Shown here: positions 54,689 to 63,168 of the stretch, one piece after another
Layout: each line of letters opens with the position of its first letter
How positions within the stretch are numbered: position 1 is the stretch's first letter
Assembly: GCF_014217215.1 (NCBI RefSeq)
Contig: NZ_CP056080.1
Location: 1,054,001 to 1,118,000, forward strand
Direction: 5' to 3'
Length of the DNA: 64,000 nucleotides
DNA from: Rothia nasimurium
GTDB taxonomy: Bacteria; Actinomycetota; Actinomycetes; Actinomycetales; Micrococcaceae
Notes under the pieces: model-generated
Seen by the model: the letters and a program-made list of their open reading frames with translations, nothing else
What the model was told of the DNA's origin: nothing
Database searches by the model: none
Made by a program: the position numbers and the translations under genes

Positions 54689-55097
54689 ATAACAACCCGC
54701 CCCCTGGTTCACAAGCAGAAACCGCTGACGTCTTCGTATGGAGTTCCTACCCCCATGTTCCCCTACAGCTTCGTGTAGATACGATTAGAGCAGGAAGCAA
54801 GGTGTAGTCTTAGTAGGACCACGACAGCTAGCCATGGACGTGGTTCCCGGTGGGATTGCGGTTCGAGCCCTTGCCGGTGGCACCTTTACCGCGTATTCGT
54901 GTATGAAACAACCAGGACCGCACACTGCTTCTGGGCTGACTGGAAATGTTGCGTTCGCTGGCTTCGTTGCTGCTTTACCAAGCCCATCAAGCGCATGGCC
55001 TCATGTTATGGGGGATGTAACTGGGGAGGCTACTTCTTGGATGCAATTGATTCTGGTCGCAGATAATTGTTTTTTCTATAGTTCAGGAAACAAAGTT
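54689..55097. other. Stretch without a supported gene
   Basis: About 400 bases separate the hypothetical gene from paralogue B. An in-frame opening from 54834 runs into paralogue B, but its first 88 codons do not look like the family and lack a ribosome site. I treat it as scarred sequence from earlier rearrangement. Confidence 0.4.
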
Positions 55098-55442
55098 TTG
55101 AAAATAACTAATAATCACCCACCAAACAAACAACACTCCCGCATTCCCCTGCGAGCAAAAATCCTTATGCCCTTGATTTTTGGAACCATTATATTCATGA
55201 TGGCTAACCTCAGCCTCGTTCCATGGGTCAATAATATGACCGCTGAGCCTCGCACATGCACCGTTGAATCAGCTGTAGTTGACACATCGACTGGTGGATC
55301 CAAATCAGCCACCAAACACGAAGTTGTGCATATACAAACCTCAGAATGTGGAGAAATCAGGATCTACCGACTCTGGGGTAGCTTCAGAAGCTTTCAAGAA
55401 TTAGCCGATAAACTCAATGAGAATAAAGAGGGTTATTCATAA
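55098..55442 (+). CDS. Single-pass membrane protein, paralogue B, 3' truncated
   Basis: The 114-residue product repeats the plan of paralogue A: a basic start, one hydrophobic segment (KILMPLIFGTIIFMMANLSL), then CTVESAVVDTSTGG and QTSECG. It stops at ENKEGYS, where paralogue C continues with YEFEVG and about 30 more residues. The stop lies at the edge of the IS5-like remnant, so the insertion probably cut the gene. A TTG start at 55098 with AGGAAA seven bases upstream is favoured. Confidence 0.55.
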   Translation: MKITNNHPPNKQHSRIPLRAKILMPLIFGTIIFMMANLSLVPWVNNMTAEPRTCTVESAVVDTSTGGSKSATKHEVVHIQTSECGEIRIYRLWGSFRSFQELADKLNENKEGYS

Positions 55443-56083
55443 GGGGGTCCACACACCCACCCCCACCAACTAGACAACGGCCCCACCAGGTGACAAAAAT
55501 AAGAGGGTTAAATCACTACAAATAACCTCAAGCCACACCGGAAGAACCGTTGCTACACCAGCGTACAACCGGCCTCACCGCCACGCAATTCGCCACACTC
55601 CTCACAGCCCTCAACACCCACCTCACCTGGACCAAACCAGCCGAAAAACCCCGCAGACTTACCCTGGCTAAGGCCCTCAAAGTAACACTACTGAGCTACC
55701 GACACAACATCACTCAAGAAGCCCTCGCCCACCTCTTCGACGTCTCACAGCCCACCATCTCGCGGACTATCAGCACCATCGAAAAAGCCCTCACCCAGGT
55801 TCTCAAACCACTGAACAGACCCTTGCAAGAGGGGCTAAAAGCATCAGGTTCCCTCGTGATTGACGGAACCCTTATTCCCACCTGGAACTGGCGTTCACAA
55901 GGGAAAAGAAACTTCTCTGGTAAGCATAAACGAGCAGGATTTAATCACCAGGTCATCTGCACCCTCGATGGCAGGCTCCTGGCTATCACTGACCCGTTGC
56001 CTGGTGCTAGACATGATGCTCATGCTTTCAGAGCCCATAGTCTAGATCAACTACTTGATTCTTCGACTTTGGCTGATATGTAC
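55443..56083 (+). mobile_element. IS5-like element, remnant
   Basis: The stretch carries the first two thirds of a DDE transposase gene and about 100 bases of left flank that starts GGGGGTCCACACACCC. Its right part is missing: beyond the IS3-family element inserted in it, the frame does not resume as a recognisable transposase. The left boundary is set by the end of paralogue B and is approximate. Confidence 0.65.
55550..56083 (+). pseudogene. IS5-family transposase, truncated
   Basis: The 178 codons encode a winged-helix N-terminus (ITQEALAHLFDVSQPTISRT) and the first two acidic residues of the DDE core, LVIDGTLIPTW and GARHDAHAF. The third catalytic acid is lost because the IS3-family element entered after ADMY. 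The product therefore cannot be active. The open frame runs a few codons into the IS3 end and stops. TTG start is assumed. Confidence 0.8.
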
Positions 56084-56101
56084 TGGCTTTAGTTCCGACC
56101 A

Positions 56102-57001
56102 TTATACGAGGCTCAACACATCAACCACCACCTCCTCAGGCGTCCGATAACCAAGCCCCTGATGCAACCGAACCCGATTCCACCAAGCAACCCACTCAGC
56201 CGTCTCCAACTCCAAGCAAGCCACAGAATCAAACAGGCGATTCTTCACCAGCTCCGCCTTATACGCACCATTGACGGACTCAGCCAAAGCATTATCATAA
56301 GAATCCCCAGTAGAACCCACCGACAGCTGCACACCCAACGCCTTCAAATCCTGGGTGTAATCAGTAGAAACATACTGTGACCCCCGGTCAGAATGATGCA
56401 CAATCTGCGTTAGATCAGAACCATCCTTCTTCGCCTGGAACAAAGCCTGCTTCAACGCCGTCAAAGGCATCCCCAGAGTATGCATGGTCGAAGAAACACC
56501 CCAACCCACAATCTTCCGGGAAAACACATCAGTAATGAAGGCCGTATAACAGAAACCTGAATACGTCCTGACGTAGGTGAAATCAGCTACCCATAACCGG
56601 TTCGGCGCGGTTGCGGTGAAGTTACGCTGAACCAAATCAGGACGGTCATCAATCACTGTGGCAGTACGAGTCGTGACAGGTTTACGACCCCGATGAGCAC
56701 CAGCAACACCGGCTATTTTCATGAGTCGGTAGGTCTGATCCCGACCAATATCCCAGCCAGCACGCCTCATGGCGTGCCACATTTTCCGCACACCATAAAC
56801 CCCATAATTCTGGGCATGAATCCTGGTCAGTTCCGGAATCAGCAGCTGGTCTTTCAAGGCACGGGCAGCAGGGATACGCTTCTTCGCTGCTCGGTAGCCA
56901 CGAGAAGTGATGAACCCGTCTTCAAGAAAAGCAGAAAGTGCACGGCATATGGGCTCGACCCCGAAGTGATTCTTGTACTGGTCAATAAAGCGAATCATCA
57001 T
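56102..57001 (-). CDS. IS3-family transposase OrfB
   Basis: The 299-residue product is the catalytic part of an IS3 transposase. It has the helical HTH_21 region (YGVYGVRKMWHAMRR) and the integrase core with all three acids: WVADFTYV, HHSDRGSQY and DNALAESVNG. It overlaps OrfA by four bases. The active protein is expected to be an OrfA-OrfB fusion made by programmed frameshifting. Confidence 0.93.
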   Translation of the reverse strand: MMIRFIDQYKNHFGVEPICRALSAFLEDGFITSRGYRAAKKRIPAARALKDQLLIPELTRIHAQNYGVYGVRKMWHAMRRAGWDIGRDQTYRLMKIAGVAGAHRGRKPVTTRTATVIDDRPDLVQRNFTATAPNRLWVADFTYVRTYSGFCYTAFITDVFSRKIVGWGVSSTMHTLGMPLTALKQALFQAKKDGSDLTQIVHHSDRGSQYVSTDYTQDLKALGVQLSVGSTGDSYDNALAESVNGAYKAELVKNRLFDSVACLELETAEWVAWWNRVRLHQGLGYRTPEEVVVDVLSLV

Positions 57002-57315
57002 CGGGCCGGACGGTCGAGTTCCGCTGCGAAAAAAGCTGAAGCCGTCCGTAGAATTTCATTCGTTCGCTTGAGTTCAGCGATTTCTTTGCGCAGGCGTCGG
57101 TTTTCGGCTGCCATATCTGTGGTGATTCCAGGCTGGGTGCCGTTATCGATTTCGGCTTGTTTGTGCCATTTTCGTAAGGTTTCAGGGCCGATGCCGAGGC
57201 GTTCTCCGATGTTTCGGCAGGCGGTGTAGATGCCTGTGTCGGGGTTGTTTTCGAGGTGGTCGACCAGTAGGCGTAGGGCTCGTGTTTTGAGTTCGGCGGG
57301 GTATTTGGTGGGCAT
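56998..57315 (-). CDS. IS3-family transposase OrfA
   Basis: The 105-residue product is the DNA-binding part: a helix-turn-helix with IGERLGIGPETLRKWHKQ and a C-terminal leucine-rich coiled coil (MAAENRRLRKEIAELKR). It is the upstream frame of the IS3 element and overlaps OrfB in ATGA. Confidence 0.92.
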   Translation of the reverse strand: MPTKYPAELKTRALRLLVDHLENNPDTGIYTACRNIGERLGIGPETLRKWHKQAEIDNGTQPGITTDMAAENRRLRKEIAELKRTNEILRTASAFFAAELDRPAR

Positions 57316-57474
57316 GGGTGAAGTTCCTTTGTTCTTTTGGTTGTTTCCAATTTACGGGTGCGGAACTAAACCCAGTACATATCAGTGCGGCGGGGCGTAA
57401 CCTGGCTTGGTTTGTGGTCTTGTGGAACTCTTGAATGATGCTTTTACCACTATCACATTAACCCCGTTATAACC

Positions 57475-57915
57475 TTAACCGTCGACAGGGCTGATCCTTA
57501 CGCCCTTCCAGTAAAAATCCTGAAGCCCAAGTAACTCGAGCCGTAAGAAACCCACCTCGAATTCGTAAGCCTGTCCCTCGATAAGAGTGCCCCTAACCTG
57601 CTCAAAGCTCTCATATCCTGGTGGCATATGACTAAACGCTATGGGCGGGCACTCCCTAGAGTAGATAGAAAGCAAGGGCGTCTGGAAGGGAATCCCGCCC
57701 CCATTGCTATCAATGATTTCAACGTTAGTGCCCGTCACGGTACATACCTTGGTAGTGGTTAGCAATTTATTCCCAATGTATACGCCGCAGATAGCTAAAA
57801 ATACCAGCGTGGCAGTCAAGAAAGCGATAGTTCGTTTGGCCGGTAATCTAGGTGTTCTGCGCACGTTGTTAGATGGAAGTACTGTGTTCTTGTGCTGACG
57901 TTTTCGTTTGGTCAT
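57475..57915 (-). CDS. Single-pass membrane protein, paralogue C
   Basis: The 146-residue product has a basic N-terminus (TKRKRQHKN), one hydrophobic segment (about residues 29-48), and an outside domain with CTVTGTNVEIIDSNGGG, a second cysteine in YSRECPP, and GQAYEFEVGFLRLEL. It is the most complete member of the family also seen at 52339 and 55098. The start at 57915 is chosen from the basic N-terminus; ATG at 57936 is possible. It lies downstream of pdxY on the same strand. No function is known. Confidence 0.62.
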   Translation of the reverse strand: MTKRKRQHKNTVLPSNNVRRTPRLPAKRTIAFLTATLVFLAICGVYIGNKLLTTTKVCTVTGTNVEIIDSNGGGIPFQTPLLSIYSRECPPIAFSHMPPGYESFEQVRGTLIEGQAYEFEVGFLRLELLGLQDFYWKGVRISPVDG

Positions 57916-58002
57916 AAGGGTCCACCCGCCCATCATCGGGCTTGCTGCTATCTTTTCGTCCTGTCCTCTGTCTTTTCCTTCTAGCCTCTGGGGTGTGCGA
58001 AA

Positions 58003-58032
58003 GCCCCGCATCCACCGGGGGAGCGGGGCCTT
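58003..58032 (-). terminator. Hairpin after pdxY
   Basis: GCCCCGC (58003-58009) pairs with GCGGGGC (58023-58029) just beyond the pdxY stop. On the minus strand only a CTTTC follows, so termination may be partial and paralogue C could be read from pdxY. Confidence 0.5.
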
Positions 58033-58046
58033 GGCATAGCAGAAAT

Positions 58047-58898
58047 TTAGCGGATTCGCACGGCCTCAAAGGAAACCTGGGGAGCCACATAGGACTCCTG
58101 CGATTCAATGAGCTGTAGCTCGCGCTGGCCAGATTCTAGGGTGTTCTTCAGAAGCTCGTAGACGCTGGCGGTTGTCAGTTCCAGGGCCTCCTTCAAAGAC
58201 TTACCCGAAGCAAAGTGAGAAGCAAAAAGTGCCTGGGTCACGTCGCCGGAGCCGTTAGCCTTCAGCGGTAACCGGTCAGTGGTAATCAGCCAGGCCTCAT
58301 CGCCGGAGACAGCTAGCATCTGGATGCTGTTCTCGGGAGTTTCAGGGGTCGAAACGCTCGTGACCAGAACCGTCTTCGGGCCAATTTCCTGGGCCTTCTT
58401 GACCGATTCCAGCACCTCATCGAGGGTCTGCGGGCTGGTGCGGGTGACAAAGCCCAGCTCAAACTGGTTGGGGGTAATAATATCGGCGTGCTGAATGACC
58501 CGGTCACGGATCAGCTCCTGCACCTCAGGCGAAACAAAGCAACCGCTGGTGGCGTTACCCAGTACAGGGTCGCAGGAGTAGAGCACCTTGGGGTTCTTGG
58601 CACGGGCTTTAGCTACCGCGTCCAAGATCGCATCGCCAATGGACGAGCCACCCTGGTAACCAGAAATGACCAGAGCGGTGTCATCGAGGCCGCCGCGTTC
58701 TTCGATACCGGTAACAACCTCACGCACATCGTCGCCGGAAATCAGGGGGCCGCGCCATTCGCCGTAGCCGGTGTGGTTAGAGAAAAGGACGGTGTTGACC
58801 GGCATGACCTCGTGGCCTAAGCGCTGGAGGGGGAAAACTGCTGCTGAATTGCCGACATGCCCGTAGGCAACGGCTGACTGAATAGACAAAATACGCAT
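58047..58898 (-). CDS. pdxY: Pyridoxal kinase
   Basis: PdxY phosphorylates pyridoxal in vitamin B6 salvage. The 283-residue product is a ribokinase-fold enzyme: RILSIQSAVAYGHVGN, VNTVLFSNHTGYGEW, CDPVLGN, ITPNQFEL and the anion hole with catalytic Asp in KANGSGDVTQALF. The last motif differs slightly from the usual GTGD (here GSGD). CACAAT six bases before the ATG and no ribosome site suggest a leaderless mRNA. The PLP product serves CysK and other enzymes. Confidence 0.92.
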   Translation of the reverse strand: MRILSIQSAVAYGHVGNSAAVFPLQRLGHEVMPVNTVLFSNHTGYGEWRGPLISGDDVREVVTGIEERGGLDDTALVISGYQGGSSIGDAILDAVAKARAKNPKVLYSCDPVLGNATSGCFVSPEVQELIRDRVIQHADIITPNQFELGFVTRTSPQTLDEVLESVKKAQEIGPKTVLVTSVSTPETPENSIQMLAVSGDEAWLITTDRLPLKANGSGDVTQALFASHFASGKSLKEALELTTASVYELLKNTLESGQRELQLIESQESYVAPQVSFEAVRIR

Positions 58899-59208
58899 AA
58901 ATGTATTGTGTCACATACCCAAGATGCCCTGTGAACCTATGACGTTTCACGACCCCACGCGGTTACGGGTAAGGGGGAGCGCGAGCTCGTGACGAAATGT
59001 TAAAAGAGCCTGGTTGTAGCCCGAGGGGCGGCCCAAAATCGCGCGCACCTGCGTGAATATACACCTTTATTGATAACGAAAAATGACAAGGTTAATTTTT
59101 CTGACGAAACTCTACGGGACATGACAGCCCCAAACGCCAGTCCCAGAACCCACCGGGGGCAGGTGCTTAGACTTGAGCCAATTCATCACACGGTGGGAAG
59201 GAAAAACA
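58899..59208. promoter_or_regulatory. Divergent upstream region of pdxY and the cys operon
   Basis: No gene is seen in these 310 bases. An AT-rich patch holds a perfect 7-bp inverted repeat GAAAAAT (59078-59084) and ATTTTTC (59095-59101) with a 10-base spacer, a candidate operator for a sulfur regulator. I do not recognise a known riboswitch. The ribosome site GAAGGAAAA lies just before cysH. Confidence 0.5.
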
Positions 59209-60009
59209 ATGCCGCAAACAATTCCAGCGTTTACAAACTTTGGTATTGGCTCAGCGCAACGTAAGTACAAGGACCCGGGGGAGAGCCCCCAAGGTACCGT
59301 ACCCGCGCAGAAGCTCACTGCCCAGGAAATTGAGCGGAACCAGGAGCTAGTCAACCGGTACGCAGCAGACCTCTATGACGCGAGCGCCCAAGAAATTTTG
59401 GAGTGGGCCCATGAGCATGTGGAGGGGGCTCTGGCTGTCACGCTCTCTATGGAGAACACTGTGCTTGCTGAGCTGGCTGCGGACTACCTACCCGGTGCGG
59501 ATTTTCTGTTCCTTGATACCGGATACCACTTCGCTGAGACTTTGGATGTGTCCGAGCAGGTTCGTCAGCGCTACCCGCAGACTCTGGTGGTTGCTCAGCC
59601 TCTGCTGAATACGGTGGAGCAGGACGCCACCTACGGCAAGGATCTGTTTAGCTCCAACCCGACGGCCTGCTGCCGTATGCGTAAGGTGGAGCCACTGGCG
59701 TCCGCTATGGGGCCCTATACCGGGTGGATTACCGGGTTGCGCCGCGCTGATTCACCCTTGCGGGCACAGACACCGGCTCTCGATATTGACGCCAATGGGC
59801 GGCTTAAGATTTCACCGCTGGTGACTTGGAGCCTTGAAGAAACTCAGCGGTTTATTGAAGAAAAAGATCTGATTGTTCACCCCCTGACGCTTGCGGGCTA
59901 CCCGTCGATTGGGTGCGCACCCTGCACCGCGAGAGTAGAGGAAGGCCAGGACCCCCGGAGCGGGCGATGGGCCGGGTTCACTAAGACAGAATGTGGGTTA
60001 CACGCATGA
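59209..60009 (+). CDS. cysH: Adenylyl-sulfate reductase, CysH family (4Fe-4S type)
   Basis: This enzyme reduces activated sulfate to sulfite with thioredoxin. The 266-residue product has the PP-loop-like fold (LFLDTGYHFAETL) and the four cysteines that bind a 4Fe-4S cluster: ACCRMRK and IGCAPC. The cluster marks it as an APS reductase rather than a PAPS-specific enzyme, consistent with no cysC gene here. The C-terminus ends with KTECGLHA, carrying the catalytic cysteine. It opens the cys operon and overlaps cysD by four bases (ATGA). Confidence 0.94.
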   Translation: MPQTIPAFTNFGIGSAQRKYKDPGESPQGTVPAQKLTAQEIERNQELVNRYAADLYDASAQEILEWAHEHVEGALAVTLSMENTVLAELAADYLPGADFLFLDTGYHFAETLDVSEQVRQRYPQTLVVAQPLLNTVEQDATYGKDLFSSNPTACCRMRKVEPLASAMGPYTGWITGLRRADSPLRAQTPALDIDANGRLKISPLVTWSLEETQRFIEEKDLIVHPLTLAGYPSIGCAPCTARVEEGQDPRSGRWAGFTKTECGLHA

Positions 60010-60929
60010 GCAACACATCGGTAGCAACTACCAGCCCCCTTTCACCTCACCTTAAAAACCTTGAGAACGAATCTATCCATATCCTGCGCGAGGTGGCTGG
60101 CCAGTTCGACAAGGTTGCCCTGCTGTTTTCCGGTGGTAAGGATTCCGTGGTGGTCTATGAGCTAGCCCGCCGCGCTTTTGCACCGGCACCTGTTCCCTTT
60201 GAGCTACTCCACGTGGACACCGGCCATAACTTCCCCGAGGTGCTGGCCTTCCGCGATGAACTGGTGCAGAAGACCGGAGCCCGCCTGCGGGTAGCTCATG
60301 TGCAGGACTGGATTGATTCTGGGGCTCTCCAAGAACGGCCAGATGGCACCCGCAACCCCCTGCAAACCGTGCCCCTGGTCGAGACGATTGAAGAGCAGGG
60401 TTATGACGCAGTTCTGGGCGGTGCGCGCAGGGACGAAGAGCGCGCCCGCGCTAAGGAACGCATTTTCTCGGTCCGTGACGCTTTTGGTGGCTGGGACCCC
60501 CGCCGCCAGCGCCCCGAGCTGTGGAACCTCTATAACGGTGGCCACCTACCGGGTGAGAACATCCGGGTCTTCCCCATTTCTAACTGGACCGAAACCGATA
60601 TCTGGGAGTACATCGGGGCCCGGAAGATTCAGCTACCCCCTATTTACTTTGCCCATGACCGCCAGGTGTTTGAACGTGACGGTATGTGGCTCACCGCCGG
60701 TGAGTGGGGCGGGCCCACCAAGAACGAGACGATTGTGACCCAAAGGGTTCGTTACCGGACCGTGGGGGATATGTCTTGCACCGGTGCCGTGCTCTCTGAA
60801 GCATCCACCGTTGAAGAGATCATCACCGAAATTTCCACCTCCACGCTCACCGAGCGCGGAGCCACCCGAGCCGATGACCGCCTGAGCGAATCCGCTATGG
60901 AGGACCGCAAGAAGGAAGGGTATTTCTAA
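60006..60929 (+). CDS. cysD: Sulfate adenylyltransferase subunit 2
   Basis: CysD forms APS from sulfate and ATP in complex with the GTPase CysN. The 307-residue product has the PP-loop LLFSGGKDSVV near residue 40, HVDTGHNFPEVL, GARRDEERARAKERI, and the C-terminal DRLSESAMEDRKKEGYF that is near-invariant in CysD. The start at 60006 overlaps the cysH stop. CysN follows after three bases. This is a typical tightly packed operon. Confidence 0.96.
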   Translation: MSNTSVATTSPLSPHLKNLENESIHILREVAGQFDKVALLFSGGKDSVVVYELARRAFAPAPVPFELLHVDTGHNFPEVLAFRDELVQKTGARLRVAHVQDWIDSGALQERPDGTRNPLQTVPLVETIEEQGYDAVLGGARRDEERARAKERIFSVRDAFGGWDPRRQRPELWNLYNGGHLPGENIRVFPISNWTETDIWEYIGARKIQLPPIYFAHDRQVFERDGMWLTAGEWGGPTKNETIVTQRVRYRTVGDMSCTGAVLSEASTVEEIITEISTSTLTERGATRADDRLSESAMEDRKKEGYF

Positions 60930-60932
60930 AAA

Positions 60933-62240
60933 ATGACATACTCACACGAACCTGCCACAACACCGCAGGCACTCCAAGAACGCTCAACGCTCCATCTGTG
61001 CACCGCAGGCAGTGTGGACGACGGTAAATCGACCTTTGTAGGCCGCCTGCTCCACGACGCTAAGAGCGTGCTGGCCGACCAGCTTTCGGCGGTTGAGAGG
61101 ACCTCCCGTGAAAAGGGGCTTGACCACCTTGACCTGTCTCTACTGGTTGATGGGCTCAGGGCTGAACGCGAGCAGGGCATCACCATCGATGTTGCCTACC
61201 GCTACTTCTCCACCGCCCACCGCACCTTTATTTTGGCGGATACTCCCGGCCACGTGCAGTACACCCGAAATACGGTGACCGGTGTATCTACCTCCGACGT
61301 GGTGGTGCTGCTGGTCGATGCCCGCCACGGGGTGGTGTCACAGACCCGCCGCCACCTGAGCGTTGCCGGTCTGCTCGGTATTAAGCACGTTATTCTGGCG
61401 GTCAATAAAATTGACCTGGTTGATTACTCGCGGAGTGTCTTTGAAGCTATCTGCGATGAGTTCACTTCCCTTGCCCAGGACCAGGGGATTGAGGACGTCC
61501 ACGTCATTCCCATTAGCGCCCTGCACGGTGATAATGTGGTGGACCCTTCGCCCCAGACCCCTTGGTACAGCGGCCCCACCGTTCTGCACCTGCTCGAGAC
61601 TATTGAACCCCGGGTAGAAGAAACGCAGGGTTTCCGCTTCCCCATTCAATATGTTATTCGGGCCAGCGGGCAGGACTTTCGGGGCTATGCCGGGCAGGTG
61701 ACTGCCGGTTCGGTGCAGGTGGGGCAGACCGTGCTGACCGGTGGCGGGCTCCAGAGCACAGTGACCGAAATCAGCACTCCCGACGGCCCGGTTGAGCACG
61801 CTCATGTGGACGACTCAGTGGTTATCCGGCTGGCGGACGATATTGACCTAGCCCGGGGCGATTTGCTCAGCGCCCCCGACCGCCCCAGCGATCGGCGTGA
61901 GTTAACCGCAACGATTGTGGGCCTGGGCGATAAACCGCTGACCGCCGGTACAAAAGTTAACCTGCGCTATGCTACCTCCCTGGTCCGCGCCCGTATCCGC
62001 TCTATTGACTCTGTCTATGACATTGACACCGCAACCGATGCGCCCGCTGACCGGGTAGCTCTCAACGATATTGGCCGGGTTCAGATTCAGCTTGCCCAGC
62101 CCCTGCCCCTTGAAGACTACTCAGGTCGGGGTCGGGTCGGTTCCTTCTTGCTCATTGACGCTCATGACGGTAACACGCTGGCCGCCGGGTTGGTGGGGTC
62201 GGGGCATCTAGCCCCAGAGACGGTAAGGGGCGATGCTTGA
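60933..62240 (+). CDS. cysN: Sulfate adenylyltransferase subunit 1 (GTPase)
   Basis: CysN hydrolyses GTP to drive APS synthesis by CysD. The 435-residue product has the G motifs GSVDDGKSTFVGRLL, DTPGHVQYTRN and NKIDLVD, then EF-Tu-like beta-barrel domains. It lacks the C-terminal APS-kinase domain found in fused CysNC proteins, in agreement with the APS-type CysH. Its stop overlaps the TTG of the next gene. Confidence 0.95.
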   Translation: MTYSHEPATTPQALQERSTLHLCTAGSVDDGKSTFVGRLLHDAKSVLADQLSAVERTSREKGLDHLDLSLLVDGLRAEREQGITIDVAYRYFSTAHRTFILADTPGHVQYTRNTVTGVSTSDVVVLLVDARHGVVSQTRRHLSVAGLLGIKHVILAVNKIDLVDYSRSVFEAICDEFTSLAQDQGIEDVHVIPISALHGDNVVDPSPQTPWYSGPTVLHLLETIEPRVEETQGFRFPIQYVIRASGQDFRGYAGQVTAGSVQVGQTVLTGGGLQSTVTEISTPDGPVEHAHVDDSVVIRLADDIDLARGDLLSAPDRPSDRRELTATIVGLGDKPLTAGTKVNLRYATSLVRARIRSIDSVYDIDTATDAPADRVALNDIGRVQIQLAQPLPLEDYSGRGRVGSFLLIDAHDGNTLAAGLVGSGHLAPETVRGDA

Positions 62241-63124
62241 AAACCCTGATTCTTATTGCTTTAGGCGGGGCCATAGCCCAACTGGTTGACGGGAGCTTAG
62301 GCATGGGCTTCGGCGCAACCTCCACCACCATGCTCATAGCCCTGGCCGCGATGAACCCGGCAGTGGCGTCAGCTACCGTACACGTTGCTGAGCTGGGCAC
62401 CACCCTGGCCTCGGGAGCAAGTCACTGGAAGTTCAAGAATGTGGACTGGGCTGTTACCCGCAAACTCGCTTTACCGGGGGCGGTAGGTGCCTTCATCGGT
62501 GCCACCCTGCTTGCTAACCTGTCACTTGCCTTTGCGAAACCGGTGACCGCTACGATCCTGACTCTGATTGGTGTAAGCCTGGTGGTACGTTTTTCGCGTG
62601 GCCGCCGCAAAATCAAGCCAGAGGGGCAGGTCAAAAACTCCACCCTCACCACGCTGGGCTTTTTCGGCGGTTTCTTTGATGCCGCAGGCGGGGGAGGCTG
62701 GGGGCCGGTCACCTCATCGACGCTCATGACCATTGGCAAAGCAGAACCCCGCCGCATCGTGGGAACCGTTAACACAGCAGAGTTCCTGGTAACCCTAGCG
62801 GCATCTGCCGGCTTTCTGTTGGCTATGCGCGAGCAAATCCTCGAGAATATCACCGCAATCGGGGCACTCCTCATCGGCGGTGTGCTGGCCGCTCCGGTGG
62901 CCGCCTGGCTGGTCAGCATCGTCAACCCCACCCTGCTCGGCGGGTTCGTAGGCACCACGCTGGTGCTCACCAATCTCGGATCCCTGCTGGCCCTGTTGCC
63001 CTACCACGAAACGTACGCCCCTTTGGTCTATGCCCTGGTTACACTGGCGGGTATAGGGCTCAGTCTCAGGGGCATGTTCCTGACCAAAAAAATACATCCT
63101 CAGACCCGCCTAAGCCATAGCTGA
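62237..63124 (+). CDS. TauE/SafE family membrane protein, putative sulfite exporter
   Basis: The 295-residue product is a polytopic membrane protein with about eight hydrophobic segments and the glycine-rich family motifs (GFGATSTTML; GFFGGFFDAAGGGGWG). TauE/SafE proteins move sulfur anions such as sulfite or sulfoacetate. Its place between cysN and the sulfite reductase gene suggests export of excess sulfite or uptake of a sulfur source. The start is TTG at 62237, overlapping the cysN stop. Confidence 0.85.
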   Translation: MKTLILIALGGAIAQLVDGSLGMGFGATSTTMLIALAAMNPAVASATVHVAELGTTLASGASHWKFKNVDWAVTRKLALPGAVGAFIGATLLANLSLAFAKPVTATILTLIGVSLVVRFSRGRRKIKPEGQVKNSTLTTLGFFGGFFDAAGGGGWGPVTSSTLMTIGKAEPRRIVGTVNTAEFLVTLAASAGFLLAMREQILENITAIGALLIGGVLAAPVAAWLVSIVNPTLLGGFVGTTLVLTNLGSLLALLPYHETYAPLVYALVTLAGIGLSLRGMFLTKKIHPQTRLSHS

Positions 63125-63168
63125 CCAGCCCCCTCAACAGATTTCACACAACAACAAGGTGAACACCA

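Larger units (their letters stand above)
56084..57374 (-). mobile_element. IS3-family insertion sequence, complete
   Basis: The element is 1291 bp with ends TGG...CCA. Its imperfect inverted repeats read TGGCTTTAGTTCCGACC on the left and TGGGTTTAGTTCCGCACC on the right end. A direct repeat GTAC flanks it (56080-56083 and 57375-57378). Both reading frames are intact, so it may still be mobile. It sits inside the IS5-like transposase gene. Confidence 0.9.
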
